DNA of 64,000 nt from an uncultured Coprococcus sp. (GTDB lineage Bacteria; Bacillota; Clostridia; Lachnospirales; Lachnospiraceae), in NCBI GenBank assembly GCA_947626675.1, contig CANQTC010000012.1, positions 1 through 64,000 on the forward strand, in the 5' to 3' direction. Numbering within the stretch: the first letter of the stretch is position 1; each line of letters opens with the position of its first letter. The translations under genes were made by a program, and so were the position numbers. Under the pieces are notes generated by a model. The model was not told the origin of the DNA and made no database searches. It saw only the letters and a program-made list of their open reading frames with translations. Below are positions 38,894 through 48,242 of this stretch, one piece after another.

Positions 38894-39298
38894 TTACTTA
38901 CGATATATCTTCAAGTAATCTCCACCATCATCATCAATTCCAAAAGTGATATACATGTAGATATCATTATTTTTTATTTTTCCATTTCTTCTTGATGAAA
39001 AATTATTTTTTCTGTTTATTTTTCTTTGTCCTAATTTCTTATTACTAGTTTTACCAGAAAATTTAATAATAGCACTTATGTATCCTTCATCATTCTTTTT
39101 AACATCTTTTCCATAAAGCTTGCCAATTAATGCATACCAATCTTTCTTGTTACTGTAATATGATAATTCCCCATATGCCTGTGCGGTGCAGTATCTTGAC
39201 CTTTTATAATATTTGCTTCCGGTTTTTGCACATACTGCAAAAGAACTTAATAATGTAATCATACATAATGTGATAAGTAATATTCGTTTCTTTTTCAT
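38894..39298 (-). CDS. Small basic secreted protein, unknown
   Basis: The product is 134 residues. It has a classic signal peptide (MKKKRILLITLCMITLL, cleavage after about AVCA) and no retention signal. The mature part of about 110 residues is rich in Lys, Tyr, Asn and Gly, with one Cys and no repeat. I do not recognise a family. It has its own strong promoter 64-100 bases upstream and no co-directional partner close by (the ABC operon starts 85 bases downstream). The ribosome binding site GGGAG is rather far (about 13 bases) from the ATG. Confidence 0.65.
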   Translation of the reverse strand: MKKKRILLITLCMITLLSSFAVCAKTGSKYYKRSRYCTAQAYGELSYYSNKKDWYALIGKLYGKDVKKNDEGYISAIIKFSGKTSNKKLGQRKINRKNNFSSRRNGKIKNNDIYMYITFGIDDDGGDYLKIYRK

Positions 39299-39629
39299 AT
39301 CTTTTGATTTTCTCCCTTTATTCTCTTGATTTTTTTACTAGAATAATAGCTACAACCCACACCGCATTAGTATAGCCATATATATATAAATTGTCAACTA
39401 TTTCCAATTTGATTTTTGTAAATAATGTACAATATTGAATAAGTTAAAAATGAATTTTTCTTTTTCCGTCTTCCGCATTTTGTAATCAAACTGCATTTAT
39501 ATTTTAAAAAAAACTGCACACAATATATACGTATTATTTATCGCAGGGAAATGATGATAGCATATCCAATTTCCTTACGGACAATACACGCATCAGCGTT
39601 CTATATTCTGAAATATAAAGGAGGACATT
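39299..39629. other. AT-rich divergent intergenic region
   Basis: Between the secreted-protein gene (-) and the coat-protein genes (+). Apart from the strong minus-strand promoter at 39369-39397 I see only A/T-rich sequence. A sporulation sigma promoter for the coat genes is expected in the last 100 bases but I could not assign one. No small gene recognised. Confidence 0.4.
39369..39397 (-). promoter_or_regulatory. Strong sigma-A promoter of the small secreted protein gene
   Basis: On the minus strand, consensus TTGACA (39397-39392) and TATACT (39374-39369) are separated by 17 bases. The predicted start lies about 64 bases before the ATG at 39298. This is the closest match to consensus in the window. 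Confidence 0.75.
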
Positions 39630-39812
39630 ATGGCTAATTTATCAGCAAAGGAACTATCAATGATTAATGATTCATTAAGCGACGAGGAATTACTTGTAAA
39701 AAAGTATAAAATGCTGGCTGAACACTCTGAGGACAGTGAAACAAAGAAAAAATTTCAGGAAATTTCAGCTCGTCATCAGTCACATTTTGATAAAATCTAC
39801 TCATTACTTTAG
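39630..39812 (+). CDS. Small CotF/ferritin-like spore coat-related protein
   Basis: The product is 60 residues, with AAAGGAGG upstream of the ATG. It is a single helical-hairpin protein: LSAKELSMINDSLSDEELLV, then KYKMLAEHSEDSETKKKFQE and ARHQSHFDKI. The spacing of Glu and His resembles half of a ferritin-like four-helix bundle, as in CotF-type coat proteins. The downstream gene encodes another of the type, so the two may be co-assembled. It may bind metal or pack in the spore coat; this is inferred from family and neighbour. Confidence 0.75.
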   Translation: MANLSAKELSMINDSLSDEELLVKKYKMLAEHSEDSETKKKFQEISARHQSHFDKIYSLL

Positions 39813-39864
39813 AATATCTTAAGGAACTTCAAATCAACATTATTTTTTTAAAGGAGAAACAATT

Positions 39865-40131
39865 ATGTCACAGACTTATACTGAAAAAGAAATTTTTGGT
39901 GATGCGCTTTCAACGGCCAAAGCGACTACAAATAACTTCAATACTTTTTCTAATGAATGTGCTCATGAAGATGTGCGTAATACCATGCTTAACATTCTCG
40001 CAGATGAGCATGATATTCAGGATGATATCTTTCATATGATGTCTGCAAAAGGTTACTATCCTACACCTGCTGCCGAAAGCAAAAAGGTAGAAGAAACAAA
40101 ACAGAAATATCGTTCATGCTGCTGCAAATAA
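39865..40131 (+). CDS. CotF-family spore coat protein
   Basis: The product is 88 residues with AAAGGAG upstream of the ATG. It matches the coat protein F family (PF07875): EKEIFGDALSTAKATTNNFNTF, then NECAHEDVRNTMLNILADEHDIQDDIFHMM and GYYPTPAA. The Cys-rich end (SCCCK) could cross-link in the coat. It lies 52 bases downstream of the shorter relative, in an apparent two-gene operon ending at a perfect hairpin. It is consistent with the other sporulation genes in the window. Confidence 0.88.
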   Translation: MSQTYTEKEIFGDALSTAKATTNNFNTFSNECAHEDVRNTMLNILADEHDIQDDIFHMMSAKGYYPTPAAESKKVEETKQKYRSCCCK

Positions 40132-40146
40132 ATAAAATCAGCTCAT

Positions 40147-40186
40147 ATGAAACAAGCCTGCCCTATATCCGGCAGGCTTGTTTCAT
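40147..40186. terminator. Perfect hairpin terminator, coat genes / ABC operon
   Basis: A 16-bp perfect stem (40147-40162 with 40171-40186, 8-base loop) lies between convergent genes. The T-run is contained in the stem only, so termination may be modest, but position and symmetry fit a bidirectional terminator. Confidence 0.75.
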
Positions 40187-40208
40187 ACATGAATTGATAA
40201 CGATACCA

Positions 40209-42563
40209 TTATTCCATAACCAATTCCCTTGTTTCAACATATTTTATCTTTCTTGAAGCAGCATATGCAAATATAAAGAAGCAGAAACAGATAACCAGTA
40301 TCGGCAGAATAAACGTTAAAGGCGTATAGCTGACTTTAATAACAGATATTCCGACAAGTCTTAATATCTGTGCAATTGTCCATCCTGATAATAAAACACT
40401 AAAAATAAGCCCAACTAATGAACCGAATATCGAAATAATAAGAAAACGTACGGCAAACTGAAGTCTCAACATCCCCGAAGTAAAACCACACGCCTTATAA
40501 ATTCCTATATCATGTCTTTCCTGAATAAATGTTTTTATACAAACCATATGTACAACTACACTTGCAAATATTACAGACAACACATATATAATCACTTTTA
40601 TAATCGATATAATCTCATTATAACTATCCATATCCCCGGCATCTTCATTATGCTCAGCCGATACCAAATCGCCATACAGCTGATTGATATCTGCCGCCGC
40701 CTTTTCGGCATAACCTGCATCATCAAGTGAATATGCTCCCCAATATACATTTTCGATTCCTACCTTCTTCGCACCATCAAGTGACATGGAAAATATCATG
40801 CCAACATCATTGATACTTTGATTATACCCTGTAATTATATAGGATGCCTTTTTATCATCATGTGATATTACAACTTCATCACCGATACTCAGCTTATATT
40901 CATCAGCAAGTATATCTGTTATAACGATTTCATTATCATATAATGGTGCTCTGCCCTTTGATATGGCAGGTATTTCTTCGGGATTACGCATAATCCGACA
41001 CATCGTTTCTTCGCCGTTTAATGAAAGGTACATATGTCTCAGATAATACTTATGCGTAATCGGTGTATACTGCTCCACAACTTCTTCTATATCATTAAGC
41101 TGTTCATCGGATAATGCGGTCTTAAAATCAATATTGATTTCATTACATATCATTCCTATTGACTCAAGCGCCGTTTTAGAATTCAGTATATTTCCAAGAA
41201 TCATGGCAGTCATCATAAAAAATACCAGGATAGAAACAATGACTGTAATCCCTATATATCTTCTGCTGTTTGATGTAAACTGTCTAAGTGCAATACTTGT
41301 ATGAATCCGCTTTTTACTTATTTTGGATTTTAAATAACTGTCAAAATAAACAGCAGATTTTCCTCCTGATATCGCCCTTATAGGGGATATCTTTGCCACC
41401 TTTCCTGTCATAAGCAAAACAAATAATATCGATATTAAGAATACGGAACATATGATAAAACTGCTTCGGACGAAATCAATCCTACCCGATGACAATATCC
41501 CCGTCATGGAAAAGAAAAGATTTTTTAACAGCAAAAAGGCAGGAACAGCCAACCCAAATCCTATCAGTATTCCTAAAAGCTCCGCAAACAGATACTGGCA
41601 AATAAATACAAGTCTTATTTTTCCTTTTGAAAATCCCTGGGATTTTAATATCCCAAGCTCCGCATAATCAATCTGGATACCTGTAGAAATACTATGTCCC
41701 ATTACGATGAAAACAACGACCATTAAGATAAACATAAATGCAAGAAGACTTGCAGTAATGATATTAACCAATAACAGTGTATATTTTAAACATAATGATT
41801 TTGGCATAGAGCCAAATGCGAAATCGACAATCCCTGTTTCTTTGTTCAGCGCTCTTCTAAATTCAGTAGATGTCATGCTGCATCCGCCATCCTGATAGAT
41901 ATGAATGAGATGGATATTTGAGATGGCGCCGTCTTCATGTGCAAGTTCTTCCATTTCTGCATCATCAGACATTCTGTTGAAATCTTCATCACTTACATAT
42001 GCCTGTTTCCAGCCTATCACCGAACCTCCTGTTACAGGTTCCACAATAAACCCGGCAATTATAAAATCATATTCATGTCCGTATATCGTATATACGGAAA
42101 CCATATCTCCTATATTACATTTATAATTTGTTTTAACACCAACCGGAAACCATATTTCTCCATTACGGATTTTAATATCTTCCTGAATATAACCATCTAA
42201 TTCTGCATTATATGCTTTAAAATAATTATCCTGCTTTCTCATAAACAGAGAATTTCCATTTGTGTTATCATTGATATAATAAGCATCGCTTTCTATGCCC
42301 GGAACATCAATTACTTTATCTGTCAGCCTGCTGTTTTCTACTTTCGTAAGCAGTTCATCTGACATTTTTCTGTCAGATATCATCACGATAAGCTCGCCCG
42401 GGTTCAAATCCTCCCATGCAGCTTCTAAACTTTTATCACAGTTGTTTTTCATACTAAGTATAAATGTTACTGACAGACTTATGATTGCGAGTAATAAAAC
42501 AATACTGATAAAAGAGCCTTTCTTATGCTTTATATTCGCCTTTACCAGTGTGATGATTTCCAT
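40209..42563 (-). CDS. Large FtsX/MacB-type ABC transporter permease
   Basis: The product is 784 residues. It has a duplicated arrangement: membrane segment at about 18-36, extracytoplasmic domain, three-segment FtsX block at about 255-390, another segment near 435, a second extracytoplasmic domain, and a final FtsX block at about 650-775. This is the class of the permease at 13369-16005 but shorter. The ATG follows the ATPase stop by ten bases, with GGTGG upstream. It is the last gene of a regulator-kinase-ATPase-permease operon, a Bce-like detoxification or envelope-stress module. Substrate not predictable. Confidence 0.88.
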   Translation of the reverse strand: MEIITLVKANIKHKKGSFISIVLLLAIISLSVTFILSMKNNCDKSLEAAWEDLNPGELIVMISDRKMSDELLTKVENSRLTDKVIDVPGIESDAYYINDNTNGNSLFMRKQDNYFKAYNAELDGYIQEDIKIRNGEIWFPVGVKTNYKCNIGDMVSVYTIYGHEYDFIIAGFIVEPVTGGSVIGWKQAYVSDEDFNRMSDDAEMEELAHEDGAISNIHLIHIYQDGGCSMTSTEFRRALNKETGIVDFAFGSMPKSLCLKYTLLLVNIITASLLAFMFILMVVVFIVMGHSISTGIQIDYAELGILKSQGFSKGKIRLVFICQYLFAELLGILIGFGLAVPAFLLLKNLFFSMTGILSSGRIDFVRSSFIICSVFLISILFVLLMTGKVAKISPIRAISGGKSAVYFDSYLKSKISKKRIHTSIALRQFTSNSRRYIGITVIVSILVFFMMTAMILGNILNSKTALESIGMICNEINIDFKTALSDEQLNDIEEVVEQYTPITHKYYLRHMYLSLNGEETMCRIMRNPEEIPAISKGRAPLYDNEIVITDILADEYKLSIGDEVVISHDDKKASYIITGYNQSINDVGMIFSMSLDGAKKVGIENVYWGAYSLDDAGYAEKAAADINQLYGDLVSAEHNEDAGDMDSYNEIISIIKVIIYVLSVIFASVVVHMVCIKTFIQERHDIGIYKACGFTSGMLRLQFAVRFLIISIFGSLVGLIFSVLLSGWTIAQILRLVGISVIKVSYTPLTFILPILVICFCFFIFAYAASRKIKYVETRELVME

Positions 42564-42573
42564 AGCCGTCCAC

Positions 42574-43335
42574 CTACCATTCCATAGATGAAAGCCATGC
42601 GTTTACTTGTGTTTCACGACTTTTTTTATCTTCATCATGATACGGCGGAAGTGTAAGCTCCCCAATGATTTTACCATCCTCCAGATAAAGAAGTCTGTTT
42701 GCACGAAGTGCCGCTCTCAAATCATGCGTTACCATAAGAATACTCTGTCCTGATTGGTTCAGCTCTGTAAGAAGATTCAATACCTCTTTCGTATTCTTTC
42801 TATTCAATGCGCCTGTCGGCTCATCAGCAAATAACAACTTTGGCGTATTGATAACAGCCCTTGCGATGGCACATCTTTGCTGTTCACCACCTGATACCTG
42901 TGATGGCATATGCGTCTTAACATGCTCAATTCCCATCTGGGAAAGGAGTTTTTCAGCCCTTGCATTAATATCGGATGCTGATACCGTTTTATTCAGGTAT
43001 CCCGGAACAACAATATTTTCAAACAGCGACAGATTCCCTATCAGATGCATTTGCTGGAATACAAAGCCAAAATCCCCATGTCGCAAAACGGAAAGTTTTT
43101 TTTCATCAAGTGTTACGATATCCATTCCCTTATATATTACTTTTCCTGCCGTTGCCCTGTCCATGCCGCTTAATGCATACAGCAATGTAGACTTGCCTGA
43201 GCCGGACGCTCCCATAATTACAGTAAAATCACCCTCATACAGTTCTAAATCAATATGGGACAATATATGTAATTGTTCACCATTATGCGCAAAGCTCTTG
43301 CTTAAATCCTGTGCTGATAATATTTTTTCTTTCAT
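42574..43335 (-). CDS. ABC transporter ATP-binding protein (Bce/MacB type)
   Basis: The product is 253 residues with AGGAAAGG upstream of the ATG. It has Walker A GASGSGKSTL, Q-loop VFQQMHLI, signature VSGGEQQRCAIARA, Walker B LLFADEPTGALN and switch His in MVTHDLR. The DEPTGALN variant (Asn for the usual Asp after the catalytic Glu block) is seen in several Firmicute members. A 30-residue C-terminal extension after the ATPase core is Lys/Asp-rich. It works with the downstream 784-residue permease. Confidence 0.93.
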   Translation of the reverse strand: MKEKILSAQDLSKSFAHNGEQLHILSHIDLELYEGDFTVIMGASGSGKSTLLYALSGMDRATAGKVIYKGMDIVTLDEKKLSVLRHGDFGFVFQQMHLIGNLSLFENIVVPGYLNKTVSASDINARAEKLLSQMGIEHVKTHMPSQVSGGEQQRCAIARAVINTPKLLFADEPTGALNRKNTKEVLNLLTELNQSGQSILMVTHDLRAALRANRLLYLEDGKIIGELTLPPYHDEDKKSRETQVNAWLSSMEW

Positions 43336-43402
43336 CTCTTAATCCTTTCCTATAAACGATTTTTAATATCTCTACTATAGCAAAGTAAATATTATGAAAT
43401 CC

Positions 43403-44536
43403 TTAAGAGATTGATATTTTTATCATTATTTCAAGACCTCTTTCATGATTTTTAAGTAATAATTCACCATTTAATCTGTTTACAATATATTGAACGATAT
43501 AAAGACCTAAACCGGAACCCTGTTCATTTCCCGCATTTTTCCCCCGATAAAATTTATCACATATAAACGGCATATCTTCATCAGGAATCCCCGTTCCATA
43601 ATCTCTGAAAGAAATTATGACTTGCTTTTCCTGCTTCGTAATATAGATATCAATATCTGTTTTTGCATATTTTCTTGCATTATTAATTATATTTTCAACA
43701 AGCTGGGTAAACCTGTTCTTATCTATCATACATTCTGCACTGAAATCCGGCCTGTCAAAATGGATATCCTTCTTCTCGGCATCAAGTTCCAATACTATCT
43801 GTTCCATGAAACTGCAAATTTCTACCTGCTCCGTTTCTATCTTCAATTTATCTAAATCGGATAAGGAATGAAGAAATAAATCATTTGTCAGTTTTGACAC
43901 TTCATCACATTTTCTCATAATTACATTCAGATATTTTGCTCTTTTTTCAGGAGAACCATCCATATAGGCTTCAAGCCCTTCTGCATATGCCCTGATAGAA
44001 GAAATCGGCGTCTTGATATCATGCGATAATGTTGCAATCACCGTTTTATTATTCTCTATCGCTTCCTTTTCACCGGCGCGGGCTTTTGTAATCTCCTTCC
44101 GCATACTGTCAAATGCCCATGTAAACGCACCAAAATAGTTTGAGCGTTCATAGTTTAATGGGATATCAAAATTTCCCCGGGCTAATTTTTCAGCATAATC
44201 TTTCATCTTGTCAAATGGTCTTAATACCGCAAAATACAAATATACAAAAATAATAATTATCAATACTGCCGATATGCCGCCAAGCCATAATACCTTACCA
44301 GTACCCACCTGTATATTTTCTGCATTTCTAAGTTCTCTATACAGTTCATCTGCCTTATCCTGCATAGCATCCAGACTGCCATTCTGCGCAAGCTGTGTCA
44401 GCTCATTAATGGCAACAATCTGCTTTTCATTAATATCAGAACTATTTAATTTTTTATCCGATATATAAAAAAACAGACTTATCCCTGTCACAAAGCATAT
44501 AAATATGATTGTTATTAACAGCAGCTTTTTTTTCAT
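43403..44536 (-). CDS. Sensor histidine kinase with HAMP domain
   Basis: The product is 377 residues from the ATG at 44536, which overlaps the regulator's stop by four bases; the frame upstream of it is read-through only. Two membrane segments (1-24 and about 83-103) enclose a roughly 58-residue helical extracellular loop; a HAMP domain follows (PFDKMKDYAEKLARG). The phosphoacceptor helix has TLSHDIKTPISSI (His), and the HATPase has N box ENIINNARKY, G1 DYGTGI, F FICDKFYRG and G2 GSGLGLYI. It pairs with the upstream OmpR regulator and probably controls the adjacent ABC transporter. Confidence 0.93.
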   Translation of the reverse strand: MKKKLLLITIIFICFVTGISLFFYISDKKLNSSDINEKQIVAINELTQLAQNGSLDAMQDKADELYRELRNAENIQVGTGKVLWLGGISAVLIIIIFVYLYFAVLRPFDKMKDYAEKLARGNFDIPLNYERSNYFGAFTWAFDSMRKEITKARAGEKEAIENNKTVIATLSHDIKTPISSIRAYAEGLEAYMDGSPEKRAKYLNVIMRKCDEVSKLTNDLFLHSLSDLDKLKIETEQVEICSFMEQIVLELDAEKKDIHFDRPDFSAECMIDKNRFTQLVENIINNARKYAKTDIDIYITKQEKQVIISFRDYGTGIPDEDMPFICDKFYRGKNAGNEQGSGLGLYIVQYIVNRLNGELLLKNHERGLEIMIKISIS

Positions 44537-45240
44537 CCTTCTCCCTCGTCTGACAGCATATAACCGACACCCCATACCGTTTTGATATATTTCGGCTTTG
44601 CAGGCTCCTTTTCCAGTTTCTCCCGAAGCCACCGGATGTGAACCGTCAGTGTCGACATCTCTACCTCAGAAAATGCTCCCCAAACCTCTGATAACAGCTT
44701 CTCCTTCGATACCGCCACATTCTTATGTGCTGCCAGATATGCCAGCAAATCAAATTCTCTTAAGGCAAGCGAAATGTTCTTACCTGCTTTTGTCACAGTT
44801 CTTGCAGATATATTTATGACAAGTTCTCCAATATTTACTATTTTTTCTTCATTGGCAAAACCATAGGTACGACGTATCAGTGCGTTGACTCTCGCCAATA
44901 ATTCCTTCATGGAATACGGCTTCGGCAGATAATCATCACCGCCGATTTCAAACCCCTCCACCTTGTCATCCTCGCTGGTTCTTGCACTGGCAAATATGAC
45001 CGGTACGGAAGATACCTTTCTAAGCTCTTTTAGCAATTCAAATCCCGTACCATCAGGAAGATTAATATCAAGCATAATCAGATGATACGTTTTCTCCCTA
45101 AGCATATCAAATGCACCCTCCACAGACTCAGCACATGCTGTCTCATATCCATAGCTTTCCAGCATATCGGATATAATAAAAGAAAGGTCCGTATCATCAT
45201 CTATAATAAGAATCTGTTTTTTATTCAAATGCTCAGACAT
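44533..45240 (-). CDS. OmpR/PhoB-family response regulator
   Basis: The product is 235 residues, starting at the ATG at 45240 with GGAGG upstream; 18 earlier in-frame codons lack a site. The receiver domain has the acidic cluster IDDDTD, phospho-Asp in IMLDINLPDGTG, Thr/Ser at VIFASARTSED and Lys in YLPKPYS. A winged-helix domain at about 130-230 ends in VWGVGYML. It is the first gene of the second regulator-kinase-ATPase-permease operon. gpsA ends 26 bases upstream on the same strand, so read-through is possible. Confidence 0.94.
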   Translation of the reverse strand: MSEHLNKKQILIIDDDTDLSFIISDMLESYGYETACAESVEGAFDMLREKTYHLIMLDINLPDGTGFELLKELRKVSSVPVIFASARTSEDDKVEGFEIGGDDYLPKPYSMKELLARVNALIRRTYGFANEEKIVNIGELVINISARTVTKAGKNISLALREFDLLAYLAAHKNVAVSKEKLLSEVWGAFSEVEMSTLTVHIRWLREKLEKEPAKPKYIKTVWGVGYMLSDEGEG

Positions 45241-45265
45241 TACAGCCTCCATAATAAACATTTTC

Positions 45266-46255
45266 CTATATTTCTGATTTTCTGTCTCTTGCAAGAAGCT
45301 CCATCATTGCTTCTTTTGCTGACTTTCCATTAAACAGTACATCATTTACAGCTTCAACGATTGGCATATCAACATGATATTGATTGGCAAGTGCAAGCGT
45401 TGCTTTGGCTGAATATACGCCTTCAACTACCATTTTTACTTCTGCCATCGCCTGTTCATATGACAACCCCTGACCGATAAGATATCCTGCATTTCTGTTT
45501 CTGCTGTGCTTTGAAGTACATGTAACGATAAGGTCTCCCATTCCGGAAAGTCCTGCCAGCGTCTTCATCTCTGCACCCATTGCAGCGCCAAGTCTCATCA
45601 TCTCTGCTATACCTCTTGTGATAAGCGCAGCTTTCGTATTATCTCCGCATCCCATGCCATCAGACATCCCTGCAGCAAGTGCAATGACATTCTTAACCGA
45701 ACCGCCTAGTTCTATTCCTGTAATATCTGTACTTGTATATACCCTGAAATAATCATTCATAAATACATTCTGTATCAACTGTGATGTCTCTATATTTTTA
45801 GAGCCTACAACAACTGTTGTCGGTATTTCTCTTCCTACCTCTTCGGCATGGCTTGGACCTGAAAGGACAGAAACATTCGTATCCGGAAGTTCCTCTTCAA
45901 TTACTTCAACAAGCGTGCTTAAAGTAGCCTCCTCTATGCCTTTGCTTACATTTACAATAATCTGGCCTTTTTTTAACAGCCCTGATAATTTTTTTGCTGT
46001 ACCTCTTATAAATGGAGAAGGTACTGCAAATACAATAATCCCTTTATCTGCTGCCACAGCTTCAATATCTGTTGTAAACTTTATATTCTTATTTAATATA
46101 ACGCCCGGAAGTCTGTCCTTCTGCTCATGAAATTCATTCAGCATAGCTACTTCTTTTTCATCAATAGACCATACGGTTACATCATGACCGTTATTTGCTA
46201 ACAAATTTGCAAGCGCCGTTCCCCAACTTCCTGCACCAAGTATTCCTATAACCAC
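45266..46255 (-). CDS. gpsA: Glycerol-3-phosphate dehydrogenase [NAD(P)+]
   Basis: The product is 329 residues from a GTG at 46255 (AGGAGG upstream, within the end of plsY). It reduces dihydroxyacetone phosphate to sn-glycerol 3-phosphate for phospholipid synthesis. The N-terminal Rossmann motif is GILGAGSWGTALANLLANNG. GPSHAEEV and the catalytic Lys region IELGGSVKNVIALAAG follow, with the C-terminal helical domain (GLSGMGDLIVTCTSKHSRNR) complete. It lies two bases downstream of plsY, a functionally logical pair: G3P made here is acylated by PlsY. Confidence 0.96.
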   Translation of the reverse strand: MVIGILGAGSWGTALANLLANNGHDVTVWSIDEKEVAMLNEFHEQKDRLPGVILNKNIKFTTDIEAVAADKGIIVFAVPSPFIRGTAKKLSGLLKKGQIIVNVSKGIEEATLSTLVEVIEEELPDTNVSVLSGPSHAEEVGREIPTTVVVGSKNIETSQLIQNVFMNDYFRVYTSTDITGIELGGSVKNVIALAAGMSDGMGCGDNTKAALITRGIAEMMRLGAAMGAEMKTLAGLSGMGDLIVTCTSKHSRNRNAGYLIGQGLSYEQAMAEVKMVVEGVYSAKATLALANQYHVDMPIVEAVNDVLFNGKSAKEAMMELLARDRKSEI

Positions 46256-46257
46256 CT

Positions 46258-46920
46258 TTAAGCCTCCTTTTTCGCTCCAAAAGATAATTTATTCTCTGTA
46301 CCACTGATTAATCGCTTGATATTTGCACTGTGGCGGACAATTGCAAGTAATGTAATGACGCCTGCTACGATTATACTTTCTATCATTTTGGCATCCGAAG
46401 CAAAATGATAAGAACCTTTTATGGCAAATATACTATATAATATTAAAAATCCTATGACAAGGCAGATTGAACCAAGTGAAACATACTTTGTGATTGCTAC
46501 GATAACAACAAAGACAACAAGCTCTATCAGGATAATCCTGATATCCCACAAACCAATAATCATTCCTGATGTAGCTGCAATGCCTTTTCCACCCTTAAAC
46601 TGCATATAAAATGGGAAATTATGTCCAAGTACAACGCCTAATCCGGCATAAAGTACATAGAGATATACATTCCCATAATCCATTGAATTTAAGATAATAT
46701 GAACAAGTGAACAGGCAGCAACGCCCTTTAATATATCACCAAGAAATACAATCAGTCCCGCCTTTTTTCCAAGTACGCGAAGTGCATTTGTCGTGCCTGC
46801 ATTTCCACTTCCGCTCTGTCTTATATCGATTCCCTTCAGTCTGCCATATAAATAACTTGTCTGAATAAGCCCGAAGCAATATCCGCCCAACAGGCATATG
46901 ATTCTAATCAGCATGTTCAT
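46258..46920 (-). CDS. plsY: Acyl-phosphate:glycerol-3-phosphate acyltransferase
   Basis: The product is 220 residues. The ATG overlaps the der stop codon (TAATG). It is a membrane enzyme with about five to seven hydrophobic segments. The three PlsY motifs are visible: SGSGNAGTTNALR (substrate Ser/Arg), GHNFPFYMQFKGGKGIAA (the catalytic GGKG loop) and a C-terminal RHSANIKRL. It transfers acyl groups from acyl-phosphate to G3P, the first step of phospholipid synthesis in Gram-positives. It lies in the same run as der and gpsA. Confidence 0.96.
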   Translation of the reverse strand: MNMLIRIICLLGGYCFGLIQTSYLYGRLKGIDIRQSGSGNAGTTNALRVLGKKAGLIVFLGDILKGVAACSLVHIILNSMDYGNVYLYVLYAGLGVVLGHNFPFYMQFKGGKGIAATSGMIIGLWDIRIILIELVVFVVIVAITKYVSLGSICLVIGFLILYSIFAIKGSYHFASDAKMIESIIVAGVITLLAIVRHSANIKRLISGTENKLSFGAKKEA

Positions 46921-48242
46921 TATTTATCTTTCCTCTCCCTAATAATAAATTTAAGTGGTGTTCCTCTAAATCCAAATGCCTCCCTGATACGGTTTTCAAT
47001 ATACCTTGTATAGGAAAAATGCATCAGTTCTTTATCATTTACAAAAATAACAAATGTCGGCGGCTTAACAGATACCTGTGTTATATAAAACAGTTTAAGC
47101 CTTTTTCCCTTATCAGAAGGAGGCTGCTGCATGGCAACTGCTTCTGTCATAATCTCATTTAATACACCTGTAGCCACCCTTAAAGAATGATTTTCGATTA
47201 CTGCATCAATCGTCTCAAAGAGCTTTGGAAGACGCTGTCCTGATTTTGCAGATATGAATAGCAGCTCTGCATATGGCATATATGACAGTTTATTTCTGAT
47301 TTCTTCTGTGAATTTATAAATCGTCTTGTCATTCTTTTCTATGGCATCCCACTTATTAACAGCGATAATCATACCTTTGCCGCGTTCATGGGCGATACCT
47401 GCAATCTTTGTATCCTGTTCCGTAATTCCTTCCGTAGCATCTATGACAAGAACCGCAACATTACATCTTTCTACAGCCGACACTGTTCTTATAATGCTGT
47501 AGCGTTCGATATCTTCCTTTATCTTACTTTTCCTGCGAAGCCCCGCTGTATCGATAAATACATATTCCCTGTCATTTCTGACGATTTCTGTGTCTATGGC
47601 ATCCCGCGTTGTTCCTGCAATATCTGATACGATAACCCGGTCTTCACCAAGCAGCTTATTTATAATAGAAGATTTTCCTACGTTCGGCTTTCCTATAATC
47701 GCAATACGCGGCCGTTCATCCTCTTCTTCTTCTTTTGCCGACTCATCAAAGTAACTTACGACAACATCCAGCATATCGCCTATGCCAAGCCTTGATGCCC
47801 CTGATACCGGTATCGGGTCACCAAGTCCCAGGTTATAAAACTCATACACATCCGTCATAAACTTATCAAAGCTGTCTACCTTATTTACGATAAGAACGAT
47901 TGGTTTCTTGGAGCGTCTTAACATATCTGCAACTTTTGCATCATCATCAACCATTCCCTGTCTTACATCCGTCATGAACAGGATAACATCCGCCGTATCA
48001 ATGGCAATCTCCGCCTGCTCGCGCATACTTTTTAATATGATATTATCTGATTCCGGCTCTATACCACCTGTATCAATCAGTGTAAAATTATAATCCAGCC
48101 ATGATACATCCGCATATATTCTGTCTCTTGTTACTCCGGGTGTATCCTGAACAATAGAAATCTTTTCTCCTGCCAATGCGTTGAACAATGTGGATTTTCC
48201 AACATTCGGTCTTCCAACTATGGCTACGATAGGTTTACTCAT
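46920..48242 (-). CDS. der: Ribosome-associated GTPase Der (EngA)
   Basis: The product is 440 residues from the ATG at 48242 (GGAGG upstream), overlapping the DUF512 gene by eight bases. There are two tandem GTPase domains: [16 protein letters not shown] and NKVD in the first; [20 protein letters not shown] and NKWD in the second. A C-terminal KH-like domain follows. Der is essential for 50S subunit maturation. Order der-plsY-gpsA after a DUF512 protein is conserved in Clostridia, which supports all four calls. Confidence 0.97.
   Translation of the reverse strand: MSKPIVAIVGRPNVGKSTLFNALAGEKISIVQDTPGVTRDRIYADVSWLDYNFTLIDTGGIEPESDNIILKSMREQAEIAIDTADVILFMTDVRQGMVDDDAKVADMLRRSKKPIVLIVNKVDSFDKFMTDVYEFYNLGLGDPIPVSGASRLGIGDMLDVVVSYFDESAKEEEEDERPRIAIIGKPNVGKSSIINKLLGEDRVIVSDIAGTTRDAIDTEIVRNDREYVFIDTAGLRRKSKIKEDIERYSIIRTVSAVERCNVAVLVIDATEGITEQDTKIAGIAHERGKGMIIAVNKWDAIEKNDKTIYKFTEEIRNKLSYMPYAELLFISAKSGQRLPKLFETIDAVIENHSLRVATGVLNEIMTEAVAMQQPPSDKGKRLKLFYITQVSVKPPTFVIFVNDKELMHFSYTRYIENRIREAFGFRGTPLKFIIRERKDK

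Noticed and set aside
39480..39630. Sigma-K or sigma-G promoter for the coat protein genes
   Set aside because: Some partial matches (for example CATATCCAA near 39562) exist, but none has both boxes at proper spacing.
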